A stretch of DNA of 64,000 bases, from assembly GCF_902493135.1 (NCBI RefSeq), contig NZ_CABUOD010000003.1, forward strand, positions 106,556 to 170,555. Reading direction: 5' to 3'. This document shows positions 17,099 to 25,669 of the stretch, one piece after another. A program made the position numbers and the translations under genes. The notes under the pieces are model-generated. The model did not search any database. It was given only the letters and a program-made list of their open reading frames with translations, and had not been told where the DNA came from. Source of the stretch: an uncultured Parabacteroides sp. Lineage in GTDB: Bacteria > Bacteroidota > Bacteroidia > Bacteroidales > Tannerellaceae. Each line of letters begins with the position of its first letter. The stretch's first letter is position 1.

Positions 17099-17485
17099 TT
17101 ATCTTTTTTCATAAATTCCAAAAGTATCAAGACCGAAGGTTTCTGCAATATATATTGATTTATCATCAAAACTCATTCCGCGATACCAACGTTGCAACTC
17201 ACATGCAGAAACGCAAAGTATATCGGCTACATAACAACTCATTTCCCAGAACGAACATTGGCCGTATGCTCCTATCTCTTTAAGATACTTTTTAGCAAAG
17301 TATTTGAGTGCTTTCTTGAGCATAGAAGTTTTATCTCTTATATCATAATGGTCTGTGCGTAGATAATATCTAAGACTATTATCAACACCATTTTTGTTAA
17401 TGTCGTCAAAAGTATCTTTTGCCCACCACATTTCTTTTTCTGTTAACTTCATTGCTTTTATGTCTTTGCTATATACCCGTTTCAT
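17099..17485 (-). CDS. Hypothetical protein
   Basis: 128 residues, basic and helical, with WWAKDTFDDINKNGVDNSL and CYVADILCVSACELQRWYRG. No recognised domain. It is the first gene after a type-2 promoter (17534-17604) and is read with the AGCAATG start context shared by many genes here. Confidence 0.5.
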   Translation of the reverse strand: MKRVYSKDIKAMKLTEKEMWWAKDTFDDINKNGVDNSLRYYLRTDHYDIRDKTSMLKKALKYFAKKYLKEIGAYGQCSFWEMSCYVADILCVSACELQRWYRGMSFDDKSIYIAETFGLDTFGIYEKR

Positions 17486-17533
17486 TGCTATATCTCCTAT
17501 TTTTAAGTTATACTTTGTTTTTCTTTTATATAG

Positions 17534-17604
17534 CTAATGTACTGATTATTAGTAAAATATACAATTTATATATCTGATTAACAATGAGCTAAACAAGGTT
17601 TAAC
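17534..17604 (-). promoter_or_regulatory. Promoter with type-2 palindrome
   Basis: Minus strand: TTG (17562-17564), 20 bp, TACATTAG (17534-17541). The palindrome GCTAAAC-AAG-GTTTAAC at 17588-17604 sits 23 bp upstream of the -33 box. The whole leader is closely similar to that at 28080-28210, showing duplication of a promoter cassette. Between 17605 and 17726 I see no gene. Confidence 0.65.
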
Positions 17605-17726
17605 AGGTAAAAAAGCAACTAATTTGAAAATAAGAATTTTATAAGGGCAGTAATTTAAAACACGCACGACACGAAAGTAATCTTATACTCCGTGCCGTGA
17701 AACTGAATGTAATTGTACATCAGCGG

Positions 17727-18152
17727 TTACTCTTTTAGGTATTTGTACGCTTTTAGATACTTATTTAATCTGTGAACATCTTTTTCTGTAAGTTCGTTTA
17801 AGCGTGTTATATCAATGTTGTCCTCTAAATCATGAAGCTTAACCTGCCTACCTATAGGATTAAGACGGGAACGCTTAATGAAATCTTCATAGCTTTCATC
17901 CTCATTGCGAGTGACCGAAAGTATGGCATCTACTATGTTGCGAGGAAATCCTTCTGATAACAAATAATCTGAGGTAACGTAAGTATCTTCTATCGTATCA
18001 TGTAATAATGCTACAATACGCTCGTCATTGGTGAAGCATCTATTTGATACACGTATAGGGTGGAAAATATAAGGTGCTCCAGCTTTATCTGTTTGCCCTT
18101 CATGAGCTTTGGTAGCGATTTGCAACGCTTTTGTTAATAACTCATTATTCAT
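17727..18152 (-). CDS. HD-domain (p)ppGpp-hydrolase-like protein
   Basis: 141 residues, the size of small alarmone hydrolases (MESH1/SAH type). Motifs: AHEGQTDKAGAPYIFHPIRV, ALLHDTIEDT with the HD pair, and QVKLHDLEDNIDI near residues 105-117. Such enzymes remove the 3'-pyrophosphate of (p)ppGpp or related nucleotides. It starts two bases after the ADP-ribosylglycohydrolase stop, so both are probably one unit downstream of the MuF-ART gene. The substrate in this context is unknown. Confidence 0.75.
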   Translation of the reverse strand: MNNELLTKALQIATKAHEGQTDKAGAPYIFHPIRVSNRCFTNDERIVALLHDTIEDTYVTSDYLLSEGFPRNIVDAILSVTRNEDESYEDFIKRSRLNPIGRQVKLHDLEDNIDITRLNELTEKDVHRLNKYLKAYKYLKE

Positions 18153-18154
18153 AA

Positions 18155-18949
18155 CTAAGATGTTTCTATTACTCGGTTTAAAAATTTTGTCCTCAATGCC
18201 TTTTTGAGAACGCGCTTCATCTCTTTATCGAGATATGTATATGCTTTATCAAAAATATTATCTGGGACCCCATAGAGTGCCTCTGCCAATCCTCCGGCAA
18301 TACAAGCAATGGTGTCGCTATCTCCACCTATTGACACTGCATTTCGGATGGCATCTTCAAATCCATTACTTTCAAGAAAGCAGATTATCGCTTGTGGTAC
18401 GGTAACTTGGCAACTTTCATCAAACTTATTGCATGAACGAATGAAAGCAATAGTTTGTGATAAATCATATCCAAATGTAGATTCCAACCATTTTTTCACA
18501 TCATCTTTAGTATTTCCGGTGCGTAATAGGAATATTGAACCAGCAATGGCTTGTGCCCCTTTGATGCCATCAATATGGTTATGAGTAACTTTTGCACTTT
18601 TTTCTGCCTCTTCAAGAACTTTGTCCAGCGAATTATAGTAGAATCCTATTTGGCTAACACGCATAGCAGAGCCATTACCATAGCTGTTATATGGTTGTGG
18701 GTTATTGTTTCTCCACCACCTTTCAAATGATACGCCATAAGAACCCTTCGGATTTGGATATTTCCTACACCATTCAAGAAGTGCGTCCTTATAATCTATC
18801 TTTCGGTATATAGCATCAGCGATTGCGATTGTACAAATGGTATCATCTGTAAAGCTGCAATCTTTCGTAAACAATTCAAAATCTTTAATTTTGATATTAT
18901 CAAACTCAAAACGTGAGCCTACAATATCACCTATTATTGCTCCAATCAT
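18155..18949 (-). CDS. ADP-ribosylglycohydrolase (DraG/ARH family)
   Basis: 264 residues. The family's metal and substrate motifs are present in order: GDIVGSRFE (7-15), FTDDT (33-37), GNGSAMR (about 91-97), THNHIDG (about 124-130) and GGDSDTIA (about 208-215), so the enzyme should be active in removing ADP-ribose from proteins or nucleic acid. It lies 59 bp downstream of a gene whose C-terminus is an ADP-ribosyltransferase and two bases upstream of an HD hydrolase. The pairing strongly suggests a reversing or protecting role against that transferase. Confidence 0.9.
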   Translation of the reverse strand: MIGAIIGDIVGSRFEFDNIKIKDFELFTKDCSFTDDTICTIAIADAIYRKIDYKDALLEWCRKYPNPKGSYGVSFERWWRNNNPQPYNSYGNGSAMRVSQIGFYYNSLDKVLEEAEKSAKVTHNHIDGIKGAQAIAGSIFLLRTGNTKDDVKKWLESTFGYDLSQTIAFIRSCNKFDESCQVTVPQAIICFLESNGFEDAIRNAVSIGGDSDTIACIAGGLAEALYGVPDNIFDKAYTYLDKEMKRVLKKALRTKFLNRVIETS

Positions 18950-19008
18950 AGCGGTATTATTTATGTATAAAGGTAAGAAAAATATTTGATTTAGCGAAAT
19001 ATGGAATC

Positions 19009-20517
19009 TTATATTTCTTCCATGTAGATATACAGATTGCCGAATATTTTTTTATCAACAACCTTAACTTTCGTAATCTTAAACTTAGATGATTTGTCGA
19101 ATAGTATCTCTTTTTCTTCCTGCATATCAGATATAGATGAAATATCTACGCCATTCTTTCCTTTGATTTCAAAGATGATTTTGTACTCTGTTCCATCGGC
19201 AAAATCTTCTGCTACGAGCTTATTTGCAGATGTTGACATAAATCCATTCTCTATGTAGTCATTACCTTTCTTTAAAGTTTTCAACTTGTCAAACATTATT
19301 CTATCAGCAGTAATGCCACGATAGCTTGTACCAATATACTTGTCAGAGAGATTGATGTATTTACTAATACCGTCAATAACAGAAAGCGTGTCATTATCAA
19401 GTTGCTTTCTTTGACCTCTTAAATATTGGTTAATTCTTGGATAGTATGAACCTGTGTATTTGGAAATAGCTTCAATATATTCGCTTTTATCTTCTTTTAG
19501 GTAAGATTGGTTATCTTTCAAGAAGTACGGAAGGGTACCTCGTTTCTTTGCATCTTCAATTCGTTGCTGATTATCAAGAACCCACTTCTTGAAATTGTCC
19601 GGCACATCCTTTATCTCATTAACGCTTTCAGTAGTCGCCTCGCTACGTCCATCCCACGCCCAAAATTCATCCTCTGTTTTGAGGATAGGAATTTTATAGC
19701 ACAAATCATTTGGATGCCAACCAGTCCAAACAAAATCTTTTGGATATTTTCCTGCAAGGTCATCACAAACATCATGAGCCGGGTGTCTTCCGCTAAGTTT
19801 AATTTCATAGCCTACAACGAAATCCATCTGCTTCCAACGTTCGTTTTCTGCACTTTGATAAGCCATACTTATTTCAGACCGTGCCAACCGAATAGAACGG
19901 TATTCGCAATCTTTCAAATGCTCGGCACTTCCGTACTTCTCTTTGTAGTCCTTTTGTAACGATGGAAAATCGAGCAGATATTTAGAGATTTGCTTGCTCA
20001 ACGTAACAGCACTGGTGCCTTTCTGAATAGCGCAAGAGATAGCAGCTTCCAGTTCTTCCTTGTAAATAGTAGATTGTTGCCAAAGTTTGGCAGACACATT
20101 GAACCCCTTGTCTTTGCGGTTCTGAAACGCTTTCAGTGCATCGGAGTTTGTTTGATAGAAAACCTTGTACTTCTGCTTATCCACAGTAGCAGTATAGGCT
20201 TTCAAAACCTTATCAGCCATCAAATCCTGCACCTCATTACTATTCTTCCATTCATCAGAAGTACCATGATAGATAACAGTATGAATGTCATTTACAAATT
20301 GCGATTGGATATCCGCTATCTGTTTCTTTGTTTGAGGATAATCAGACCATTGAAACGGTTTATTGCTGTCTGCGGAATAATCGGTACGTGAAACGATTTT
20401 GGCAGCCTCCAAATTAAGAGCGTCGTATATCTGCTCAACAAGGGAGACATATCTATTTAGCCGGTTGTTGAGTTCTTGGTACTTCTTCTTTTGATTTGGA
20501 ATCTTAGGCTTTGCCAT
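19009..20517 (-). CDS. MuF head protein with C-terminal ADP-ribosyltransferase
   Basis: 502 residues. The N-terminal 280 residues are a Mu gpF-type minor head protein (RLARSEISMAYQSAENERW, then LSGRHPAHDVCDDLAGKYP and WTGWHPNDLC). The C-terminal 150 residues form an R-S-E class ADP-ribosyltransferase: R400 in TSYRGI, STS at 428-430 in NGFMSTS, and the ExE pair E468/E470 in QEEKEILF, followed by a SKFKI strand. MuF proteins sit inside the capsid and can be ejected with DNA, so this is a candidate head-borne effector like T4 Alt. Downstream lie an ADP-ribosylglycohydrolase and an HD hydrolase. MuF polymorphic toxins are known in temperate phages; the trio is the unusual part. Confidence 0.9.
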   Translation of the reverse strand: MAKPKIPNQKKKYQELNNRLNRYVSLVEQIYDALNLEAAKIVSRTDYSADSNKPFQWSDYPQTKKQIADIQSQFVNDIHTVIYHGTSDEWKNSNEVQDLMADKVLKAYTATVDKQKYKVFYQTNSDALKAFQNRKDKGFNVSAKLWQQSTIYKEELEAAISCAIQKGTSAVTLSKQISKYLLDFPSLQKDYKEKYGSAEHLKDCEYRSIRLARSEISMAYQSAENERWKQMDFVVGYEIKLSGRHPAHDVCDDLAGKYPKDFVWTGWHPNDLCYKIPILKTEDEFWAWDGRSEATTESVNEIKDVPDNFKKWVLDNQQRIEDAKKRGTLPYFLKDNQSYLKEDKSEYIEAISKYTGSYYPRINQYLRGQRKQLDNDTLSVIDGISKYINLSDKYIGTSYRGITADRIMFDKLKTLKKGNDYIENGFMSTSANKLVAEDFADGTEYKIIFEIKGKNGVDISSISDMQEEKEILFDKSSKFKITKVKVVDKKIFGNLYIYMEEI

Positions 20518-20520
20518 GAG

Positions 20521-20691
20521 CTATTTCTTCTCAAACTTATCACATATATCACGATTCAAAAACTTACTCCATTGAGAAAACTTACAACGGCACATGAACA
20601 AATCACCTTTCCAATCTTTCTCATGCCAATCATACGAATGCTTGCAATCTCGGCAATGGTACTTGGATTGAGGAATAACTTTATTTGCCAT
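20521..20691 (-). CDS. Small cysteine-rich protein
   Basis: 56 residues. CRDCKHSYDWHEKDW and CRCKFSQW give a CxxC...CxC arrangement with a nearby His, compatible with one zinc site. Start ATG overlaps the stop of the upstream gene by one base (TAATG). Its TAG stop is followed in frame by the MuF start two codons later, probably chance. Confidence 0.6.
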   Translation of the reverse strand: MANKVIPQSKYHCRDCKHSYDWHEKDWKGDLFMCRCKFSQWSKFLNRDICDKFEKK

Positions 20692-21050
20692 TATTCTTCA
20701 ATTCTATCAGGTGCAGGCATTTCCAGTAACCGGATAGCCTTAATGGTTTCTTTTCCTTCTAATATAGCTTTGCATAAGCGATGGTAGCCATCGGCAATTT
20801 GCCCAACTTCATCCAATATGATAGGATAATCGAGAGAACAGTCACGCACACGTTTACATTGAAAGATAAAGCTGTGAAGTTGATTGCATTCAAACGGTTC
20901 AGTAGTTAAATCTATATTCCACAATGGCATATCAAGCACAGGGTATTCCTTTGCCTTAGCGAAATCGTAGAGCGTTTGGGCATTCCAAATCTTATCACCT
21001 CTACGATATTCACTCTCATTAAAGCTCATGTCATCTATTGGAACTTTCAT
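20691..21050 (-). CDS. ParB/sulfiredoxin-like protein
   Basis: 119 residues from MKVPIDDMSF (ATG at 21050), which avoids overlap with the upstream gene that ends at 21052. The motif IADGYHRLCKAI corresponds to the GxHR loop of ParB/Srx-fold proteins, and the N-terminal VPIDDMSF resembles the first strand. Such phage proteins can have nuclease or nucleotide-binding roles; no function is proven. Confidence 0.55.
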   Translation of the reverse strand: MKVPIDDMSFNESEYRRGDKIWNAQTLYDFAKAKEYPVLDMPLWNIDLTTEPFECNQLHSFIFQCKRVRDCSLDYPIILDEVGQIADGYHRLCKAILEGKETIKAIRLLEMPAPDRIEE

Positions 21051-21051
21051 G

Positions 21052-21399
21052 CTATTCTTTCTTAATGTAAACTTTGATTTCACCAGTCACATGAAGTTCA
21101 TCTCCAACTTTCTCAACGGAATACTCAATCAGCCCTCTTTGGTTGATAGAGTTGATAATGGATTGACGCACTTCTCCCTTAACCTCCTTGATGAGCATTT
21201 CGTCAGCCTTACGATTAGACCAACCTTCATCATGTTTCATTTTCTTACGGTAGTCCTTGATTTCTTTCTTTGTACGACCAAGGCAGATACCTAACTTCTT
21301 TGCTTCATAGTTATCAATTAGCTCAATGCTGCTTGCCCGGTCATGCGGATTTAGTTTTTCAGCTAATCTTATAAGCCAGTTTGATATTCTTGTTTTCAT
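21052..21399 (-). CDS. Hypothetical phage protein
   Basis: 115 residues, no recognised family. Highly charged with KKLGICLGRTKKEIKDYRKKMKHDEGW and a C-terminal beta segment (VGDELHVTGEIKVYIKK). Conserved position among small head-region genes; short gaps to both neighbours indicate one operon. Confidence 0.5.
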   Translation of the reverse strand: MKTRISNWLIRLAEKLNPHDRASSIELIDNYEAKKLGICLGRTKKEIKDYRKKMKHDEGWSNRKADEMLIKEVKGEVRQSIINSINQRGLIEYSVEKVGDELHVTGEIKVYIKKE

Positions 21400-21404
21400 G
21401 ATGA

Positions 21405-21659
21405 TTACCTTTTGAGTTTCTTGTTGTACGATTTATAAGGAAAACGCTGGTTGAGTTTCTTTTGCAACTCATCATTAATGCTTTCCTCCAAATCTAATTT
21501 AGCTTGGAGTACGCGAAGCTGTGAGGATAACTGCAATATTGATTTTGACTGCATAACATTCTCTTTAGATAGCTCAACATTGGCAATAGCCAACTTACTG
21601 CATTCTGTTGTAAGTCGGCTAAGCTCTTTTTTCTTTATGAAAGTGATTCCAAATATCAT
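21405..21659 (-). CDS. Small coiled-coil protein
   Basis: 84 residues from MIFGITFIKKKEL (ATG at 21659), the first start after the upstream stop. A hydrophobic N-terminus is followed by a long heptad-like helix (about residues 12-70) and a basic end. Could be a membrane-anchored spanin-like or packaging accessory; function unknown. Confidence 0.5.
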   Translation of the reverse strand: MIFGITFIKKKELSRLTTECSKLAIANVELSKENVMQSKSILQLSSQLRVLQAKLDLEESINDELQKKLNQRFPYKSYNKKLKR

Positions 21660-21664
21660 GCTAC

Positions 21665-22258
21665 CTATTGTACAATTTCCCAATCTTCGGCAAACACATC
21701 ACTGATAGACGGAACCCAGGAATCGGCACGTCCGGTATTCTCGTTATAGATAAGACACTGGCTTGTATAATCTACAAAGCCTTTGCTTCCCAAAATAAGG
21801 TCTTTCGCCGATTGAGGAAGAGATTGCATTTTAGGAATAATGTCACTTTCAATATGAGCTGGAACTTGCTTGATTACAAACATCCCTTTGCCGTTCCATC
21901 CTTTTCTGCGAATAGCTCCACCTTGCTTCAAAACTTCAATTGCATCACCGAAGTCCATAGAAGCGGATGAATCAGCTTGTTCATACGTTTTCTCGAAGAT
22001 GTCCGGTTTGCATGGATAGAACTCGCCATTTACTCCTTTGATGATGTAGTCACCATAGCTTGCGAGCATTTTCCCTTCAAGCGTTTCAATATACACACCA
22101 AGATAAGGCTCATTAGTGTTACCATGCTCGTCCACACCGAAGTTTGGATTATGCTTCGGCACCGGGGTTCCTCCCATAAAATCGCACACAGCATCAAAAT
22201 TGTCAACCTTGAGCTGAATAGCTTCGATTACTACTGGTTTCTTTCTATACTTTTCCAT
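21665..22258 (-). CDS. Two-domain protein with DUF2829 (Tad2-like) C-terminus
   Basis: 197 residues. Residues about 1-95 are a common phage module (KKPVVIEAIQL, SYGDYI, GEFYPCKPDIFEKTYE). Residues about 101-197 match DUF2829: MDFGDAIEVLKQGGAIRRKGWNGKGMFVI, then the closing SWVPSISDVFAEDWEIV. DUF2829 includes Tad2, which binds the cyclic-ADP-ribose-type signal of Thoeris defence. The second domain is full length, so an anti-Thoeris role is plausible but not shown; many DUF2829 proteins are untested. It lies just upstream of the small head genes and follows the portal gene by 20 bp. Confidence 0.7.
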   Translation of the reverse strand: MEKYRKKPVVIEAIQLKVDNFDAVCDFMGGTPVPKHNPNFGVDEHGNTNEPYLGVYIETLEGKMLASYGDYIIKGVNGEFYPCKPDIFEKTYEQADSSASMDFGDAIEVLKQGGAIRRKGWNGKGMFVIKQVPAHIESDIIPKMQSLPQSAKDLILGSKGFVDYTSQCLIYNENTGRADSWVPSISDVFAEDWEIVQ

Positions 22259-22278
22259 TATTACAATTTATTATATGG

Positions 22279-23685
22279 TTATTCAGCACCTTCAAACAAG
22301 CTATTCATTCTAGCTTGCCGCGATGCTTGTTCTTCTTTTTGTATCTGTTTAAGAGTTGCTTCCGCATCTTTGGCACCAGCTTCTTTAATCGTTTCAAGCT
22401 GGCTCTTAATGGCCTTACCACCATTCTGTTTGATAAGCCTATCAGTCATAGCAGTTTCATCATTCTGAATGAATGGAGTTATGACATGCTCAACTTCAAC
22501 ATTATCAATTTCATCTTTCCAATCGGTATTCATGAATTTCAAGAACTCTTTTATCACACTACATTCACGCTCAAAGAACTCAATCCATGCGCCAGATTCA
22601 TCACCAATCTTCAAATGGGCATCAGACAGCATCATCTGCCTTGCATCAAAGCCGATGTTGCCAAGAGCTTTCATGTTCTCAAATGAAAGGTCAGGCATCT
22701 GCCCTTGCATAAAGAATAGTTTAAGCAGAGTTTCCACATGATACTTTAAGGCTTCTATGGCTTGCGACCATGAAACATAAGAAACATCACCTCCATTCTT
22801 TAAGCGAAATAATCTACGAGATTCTCCTTTATCTTCATCGCCAACCAATTCACCTGTTACTTTAAGTACAGGTGCAGAGTTATAAGCAATAACATCAGAG
22901 TTGCGAGACAGGGTGTATTCAACTTCTTCACGGATATGCGATAGCCCATGATATATAGGTTCATGACGGTAAGCATAAGCACCGGGTATCTTCCCAAGAA
23001 AAAGAGTGATTTTTTCCGGTTCGATAATAGATTCCCAGTCGCCATCTTGCTGTTTCCATTTGAAGTGTTTATCGGAAGTGTAGGTTTCAAAGAACGTTAC
23101 TTCTTTATCTTTGATTTTCTTTTTGTATTCAAAGGACATTGCAAGCATATCATCCATTTCATCAAACAGAGGATATAACTTCACCCCATCCATTGGTGAA
23201 TAAGTCTTGCATTTCAGCTTGTACTTACTTTTGAATCCGTATAGACTGTTAGGCTTTTCAACTGCATACCAGATAGTGAATATTTCACAAGAGGCAAAAT
23301 AAGCGTTGCCGCGTTTAATGTTTTCAGAATCAATCCGGGCATACTTATAAATGGCTTCAATGGCTTTGGCTATCTGCTGGCGTTTTTCATTATCATCTGT
23401 ATTATGATACACACGTCTTACGGGGATAGCAAACGCAAATTCGGTTGTACGCTTGGTGAGAAGTTTTTCAAGTCCAATGTAGATGCGTGAAGCCCTTTCA
23501 ATTGTTCCGTCAGAACGAACCTTATCTTTTCGGGTTTCTTTATCATCTACAATCTTATGCTTGGTAGGCTCATAATCTTTTAGTAGTTTGCTCCATTCGG
23601 GAACATCTACAGACTTATTCTTTAAATCACTGATAACATCAGTGACAGGTCTTGAACTATCAAGAATAGCGGTGATTTCGTCCAT
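22279..23685 (-). CDS. Portal protein
   Basis: 468 residues, SPP1 gp6-like in order and pattern: VPEWSKLLKDYEPTKHKI, an RIYIGLEKLLTKRTTEFAFAIPVRR region, a central crown/stem (ISHIREEVEYTLSRNSDVIAYNSAPVLKV) and a C-terminal helix-rich wing ending in a charged coiled coil. It forms the dodecameric channel for DNA. The gene follows promoter 23735-23767 and a leader hairpin, and is separated from terminase by one small gene. Confidence 0.8.
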   Translation of the reverse strand: MDEITAILDSSRPVTDVISDLKNKSVDVPEWSKLLKDYEPTKHKIVDDKETRKDKVRSDGTIERASRIYIGLEKLLTKRTTEFAFAIPVRRVYHNTDDNEKRQQIAKAIEAIYKYARIDSENIKRGNAYFASCEIFTIWYAVEKPNSLYGFKSKYKLKCKTYSPMDGVKLYPLFDEMDDMLAMSFEYKKKIKDKEVTFFETYTSDKHFKWKQQDGDWESIIEPEKITLFLGKIPGAYAYRHEPIYHGLSHIREEVEYTLSRNSDVIAYNSAPVLKVTGELVGDEDKGESRRLFRLKNGGDVSYVSWSQAIEALKYHVETLLKLFFMQGQMPDLSFENMKALGNIGFDARQMMLSDAHLKIGDESGAWIEFFERECSVIKEFLKFMNTDWKDEIDNVEVEHVITPFIQNDETAMTDRLIKQNGGKAIKSQLETIKEAGAKDAEATLKQIQKEEQASRQARMNSLFEGAE

Positions 23686-23699
23686 TGTTATTCAGTTGT

Positions 23700-23719
23700 A
23701 CGGCATAGCTTCATACCGT
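23700..23719 (-). promoter_or_regulatory. Leader hairpin of portal gene
   Basis: ACGG(c)AT and AT(a)CCGT arms around a six-base loop, about ten bases after the predicted transcription start. Same position and loop sequence as the hairpins at 16567 and 10712, but with different pairing bases, which argues for a selected structure. Confidence 0.45.
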
Positions 23720-23734
23720 GTAATATACTTAATG

Positions 23735-23767
23735 CAAAGATAAGTATTTATTTGAAAAACAAATAAA
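23735..23767 (-). promoter_or_regulatory. Late promoter with type-1 palindrome
   Basis: Minus strand TTTG (23760-23763), 17 bp, TATCTTTG (23735-23742). The -33 box lies in the palindrome TTTATTTG-AAAAA-CAAATAAA at 23747-23767, the same 21 bases as at 16606-16626. Drives the portal gene. Confidence 0.7.
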
Positions 23768-23773
23768 TTATTG

Positions 23774-24088
23774 CTATTTAAGTGGAATATTACACAAAAC
23801 CTCCTGCGCGCATTCTCCTTTCAGATAATCCACAGCAATGGCAGCAATAGATTTGGACTGCATGGTTTTTAATTCATCATATCTATCAAAAGTAACATCG
23901 TTGCCTTTGAGTATTTCCAATGCTTTAGCATATCCTTCCTTTACAGAAGCATTCACGAACTTGTTAATCTTCTTTTCCTGCAATCTCGCTTCTATCTTCT
24001 TGATAGTATCAGCAATATGTTCTTGTGATGGAATGGGCAACTTCTGACCTAAGAATATTGCAATACGGTTTAAATCTTGTTGTTTCAT
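23774..24088 (-). CDS. Hypothetical protein after terminase
   Basis: 104 residues, helical (PIPSQEHIADTIKKIEARLQEKK, VKEGYAKALEILKGN). No recognised domain. It lies between large terminase and the portal promoter and its stop is six bases from the palindrome. Confidence 0.5.
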   Translation of the reverse strand: MKQQDLNRIAIFLGQKLPIPSQEHIADTIKKIEARLQEKKINKFVNASVKEGYAKALEILKGNDVTFDRYDELKTMQSKSIAAIAVDYLKGECAQEVLCNIPLK

Positions 24089-24114
24089 TTTTCTTATTTT
24101 ATAATCCTACAAAT

Positions 24115-25659
24115 TTATAACATATTTCTCATAATCTCTTCATCGCTTACAGCCAAATAATCCCACGGATAGAAAGTATTTGCGAGCGCATCGAACCAGT
24201 CTGGAGAACGTTTGATACGCTTCTTAATTTCTTCTTTTGGTTCTATGATGATATTGCCATTACTCATAAATTTCCAGTGTGTTTCGGTAGCCTCTTCCAT
24301 CAGCTTATCACAGGGTGGGAGAGCAGCCCCAAAACCATTCTTGGGATTTAACCAATCGCGTACAGCCCAAAACAAATAGGCTCTCATGTTGGCAAAGGTA
24401 TATTCGCCTGTTATGTCATGCAAGCCATGTGCACTTTCCGAAAACTTGCAAGAAAAAGCATTATTATACCCAAGTTCCTGCAAACGAGAGAATACACCTG
24501 CGCCTTCACCAATAGTATCTATGAATGCTTTAGTGCTTTTTTTGTCAAGATACTTGGTAGTCATTCCTGCAACGTGCATGTGGTCGGCTGTACCTGCGGA
24601 TTGGTGCGCTTCAAAATTTGGAACATAGTTTCCATATCGAGGGCAGAGTACACTATCATCACGCCCCATACCGGCAACATCGACACCAAGCTTGCAACTT
24701 TTTTTAGGTGAAAAGTCTTCTTCTTGCAAACGCCTCCAATTTTCATTAGCTATCTCAATCCATTCATACGGAATAAGAACATCTTCGGAAACTTTAGGAA
24801 ACATTCCGAGAACCTTTACGCGGAATAGGTCATTGGGGCGAAATAGTCGCTTCACGAATACTCCATTTTCCTCAATCTCAAATGTGAAATCACCTTCTCC
24901 TTCATTAAAATCCTCCTTTTTGATTGGCGTACACCAGTTATCAACCTTGTCTTTTACCCATTCATAATCCACTTGACCGGGAATAACAACTTTTTTCTTT
25001 ACTACATTTTCTGCGTTGAGAGAGTTCAATCGGAATTTAGCGAAACGGTCAGATTTCATTGCTTTAGCGGCATACCCGGTTGTAATATTGGGATTGAATA
25101 CGATAAGCAGACGAGAGTTACCTTGCAAGTTACCTTCAATAGCGTTATAGATAATTTCAGAAACACCAGACGCTTCTGTTACGGCAAACATTGTGTTTAC
25201 GGCATGGAAACCAGACCATGCTTCGGTTGCTCTGTCGTCAGCTTTGAAGCCGGTTAGGAAATATTCTTCATAATTGGTACGGATGTCATTCCCGACAAGT
25301 CGGCCGGGTAAACATCCTGCGTTACGAAGAAGCCTGCGAACTTCTGGAACCATGATATTACCAACTTGGCGACCGGTCGGTGCAGTCATGGCGACTTTGG
25401 TATTCTTAATAAGTCGTCCGGCTTTATCAAAACGAGGGGTTAAATAGAAGAAGCACAGACAAGCTACAGCTGAAATATAGTCCTTACCACGTGCTGTTCC
25501 TGAGGCTACTGCAGTCATAGGATTGAACTGAACAGACCTAAGTATAGCCTTCTGTTCTTCATCCAATCTTGCTTTGAGTACCTCCTTAGCGAACAAGCAC
25601 CAATCATCTCTCCAAAGCTTCATTCTATTTACAGCCTTCTTATGATTATCCATTATCAA
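24115..25659 (-). CDS. terL: Terminase large subunit
   Basis: 514 residues (or 512 from the second ATG, MDNHKKAV). Walker A-like SGTARGKDY near residue 53-61, motor-domain sequence with APTGRQVGNIMVPEVRRLL, and a C-terminal nuclease core starting KLGVDVAGMGRDDSVL (about 315-330) with a later FSESAHG. It packages DNA into the procapsid. Eleven bases separate it from the small subunit. Confidence 0.9.
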   Translation of the reverse strand: MIMDNHKKAVNRMKLWRDDWCLFAKEVLKARLDEEQKAILRSVQFNPMTAVASGTARGKDYISAVACLCFFYLTPRFDKAGRLIKNTKVAMTAPTGRQVGNIMVPEVRRLLRNAGCLPGRLVGNDIRTNYEEYFLTGFKADDRATEAWSGFHAVNTMFAVTEASGVSEIIYNAIEGNLQGNSRLLIVFNPNITTGYAAKAMKSDRFAKFRLNSLNAENVVKKKVVIPGQVDYEWVKDKVDNWCTPIKKEDFNEGEGDFTFEIEENGVFVKRLFRPNDLFRVKVLGMFPKVSEDVLIPYEWIEIANENWRRLQEEDFSPKKSCKLGVDVAGMGRDDSVLCPRYGNYVPNFEAHQSAGTADHMHVAGMTTKYLDKKSTKAFIDTIGEGAGVFSRLQELGYNNAFSCKFSESAHGLHDITGEYTFANMRAYLFWAVRDWLNPKNGFGAALPPCDKLMEEATETHWKFMSNGNIIIEPKEEIKKRIKRSPDWFDALANTFYPWDYLAVSDEEIMRNML

Positions 25660-25669
25660 TATAGCACTA

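Noticed and set aside
20515..20523. Amber readthrough from the 56-aa gene into MuF
   Set aside because: The frames line up, but the upstream protein is complete, and MuF has its own ATG two codons later; one chance in three.
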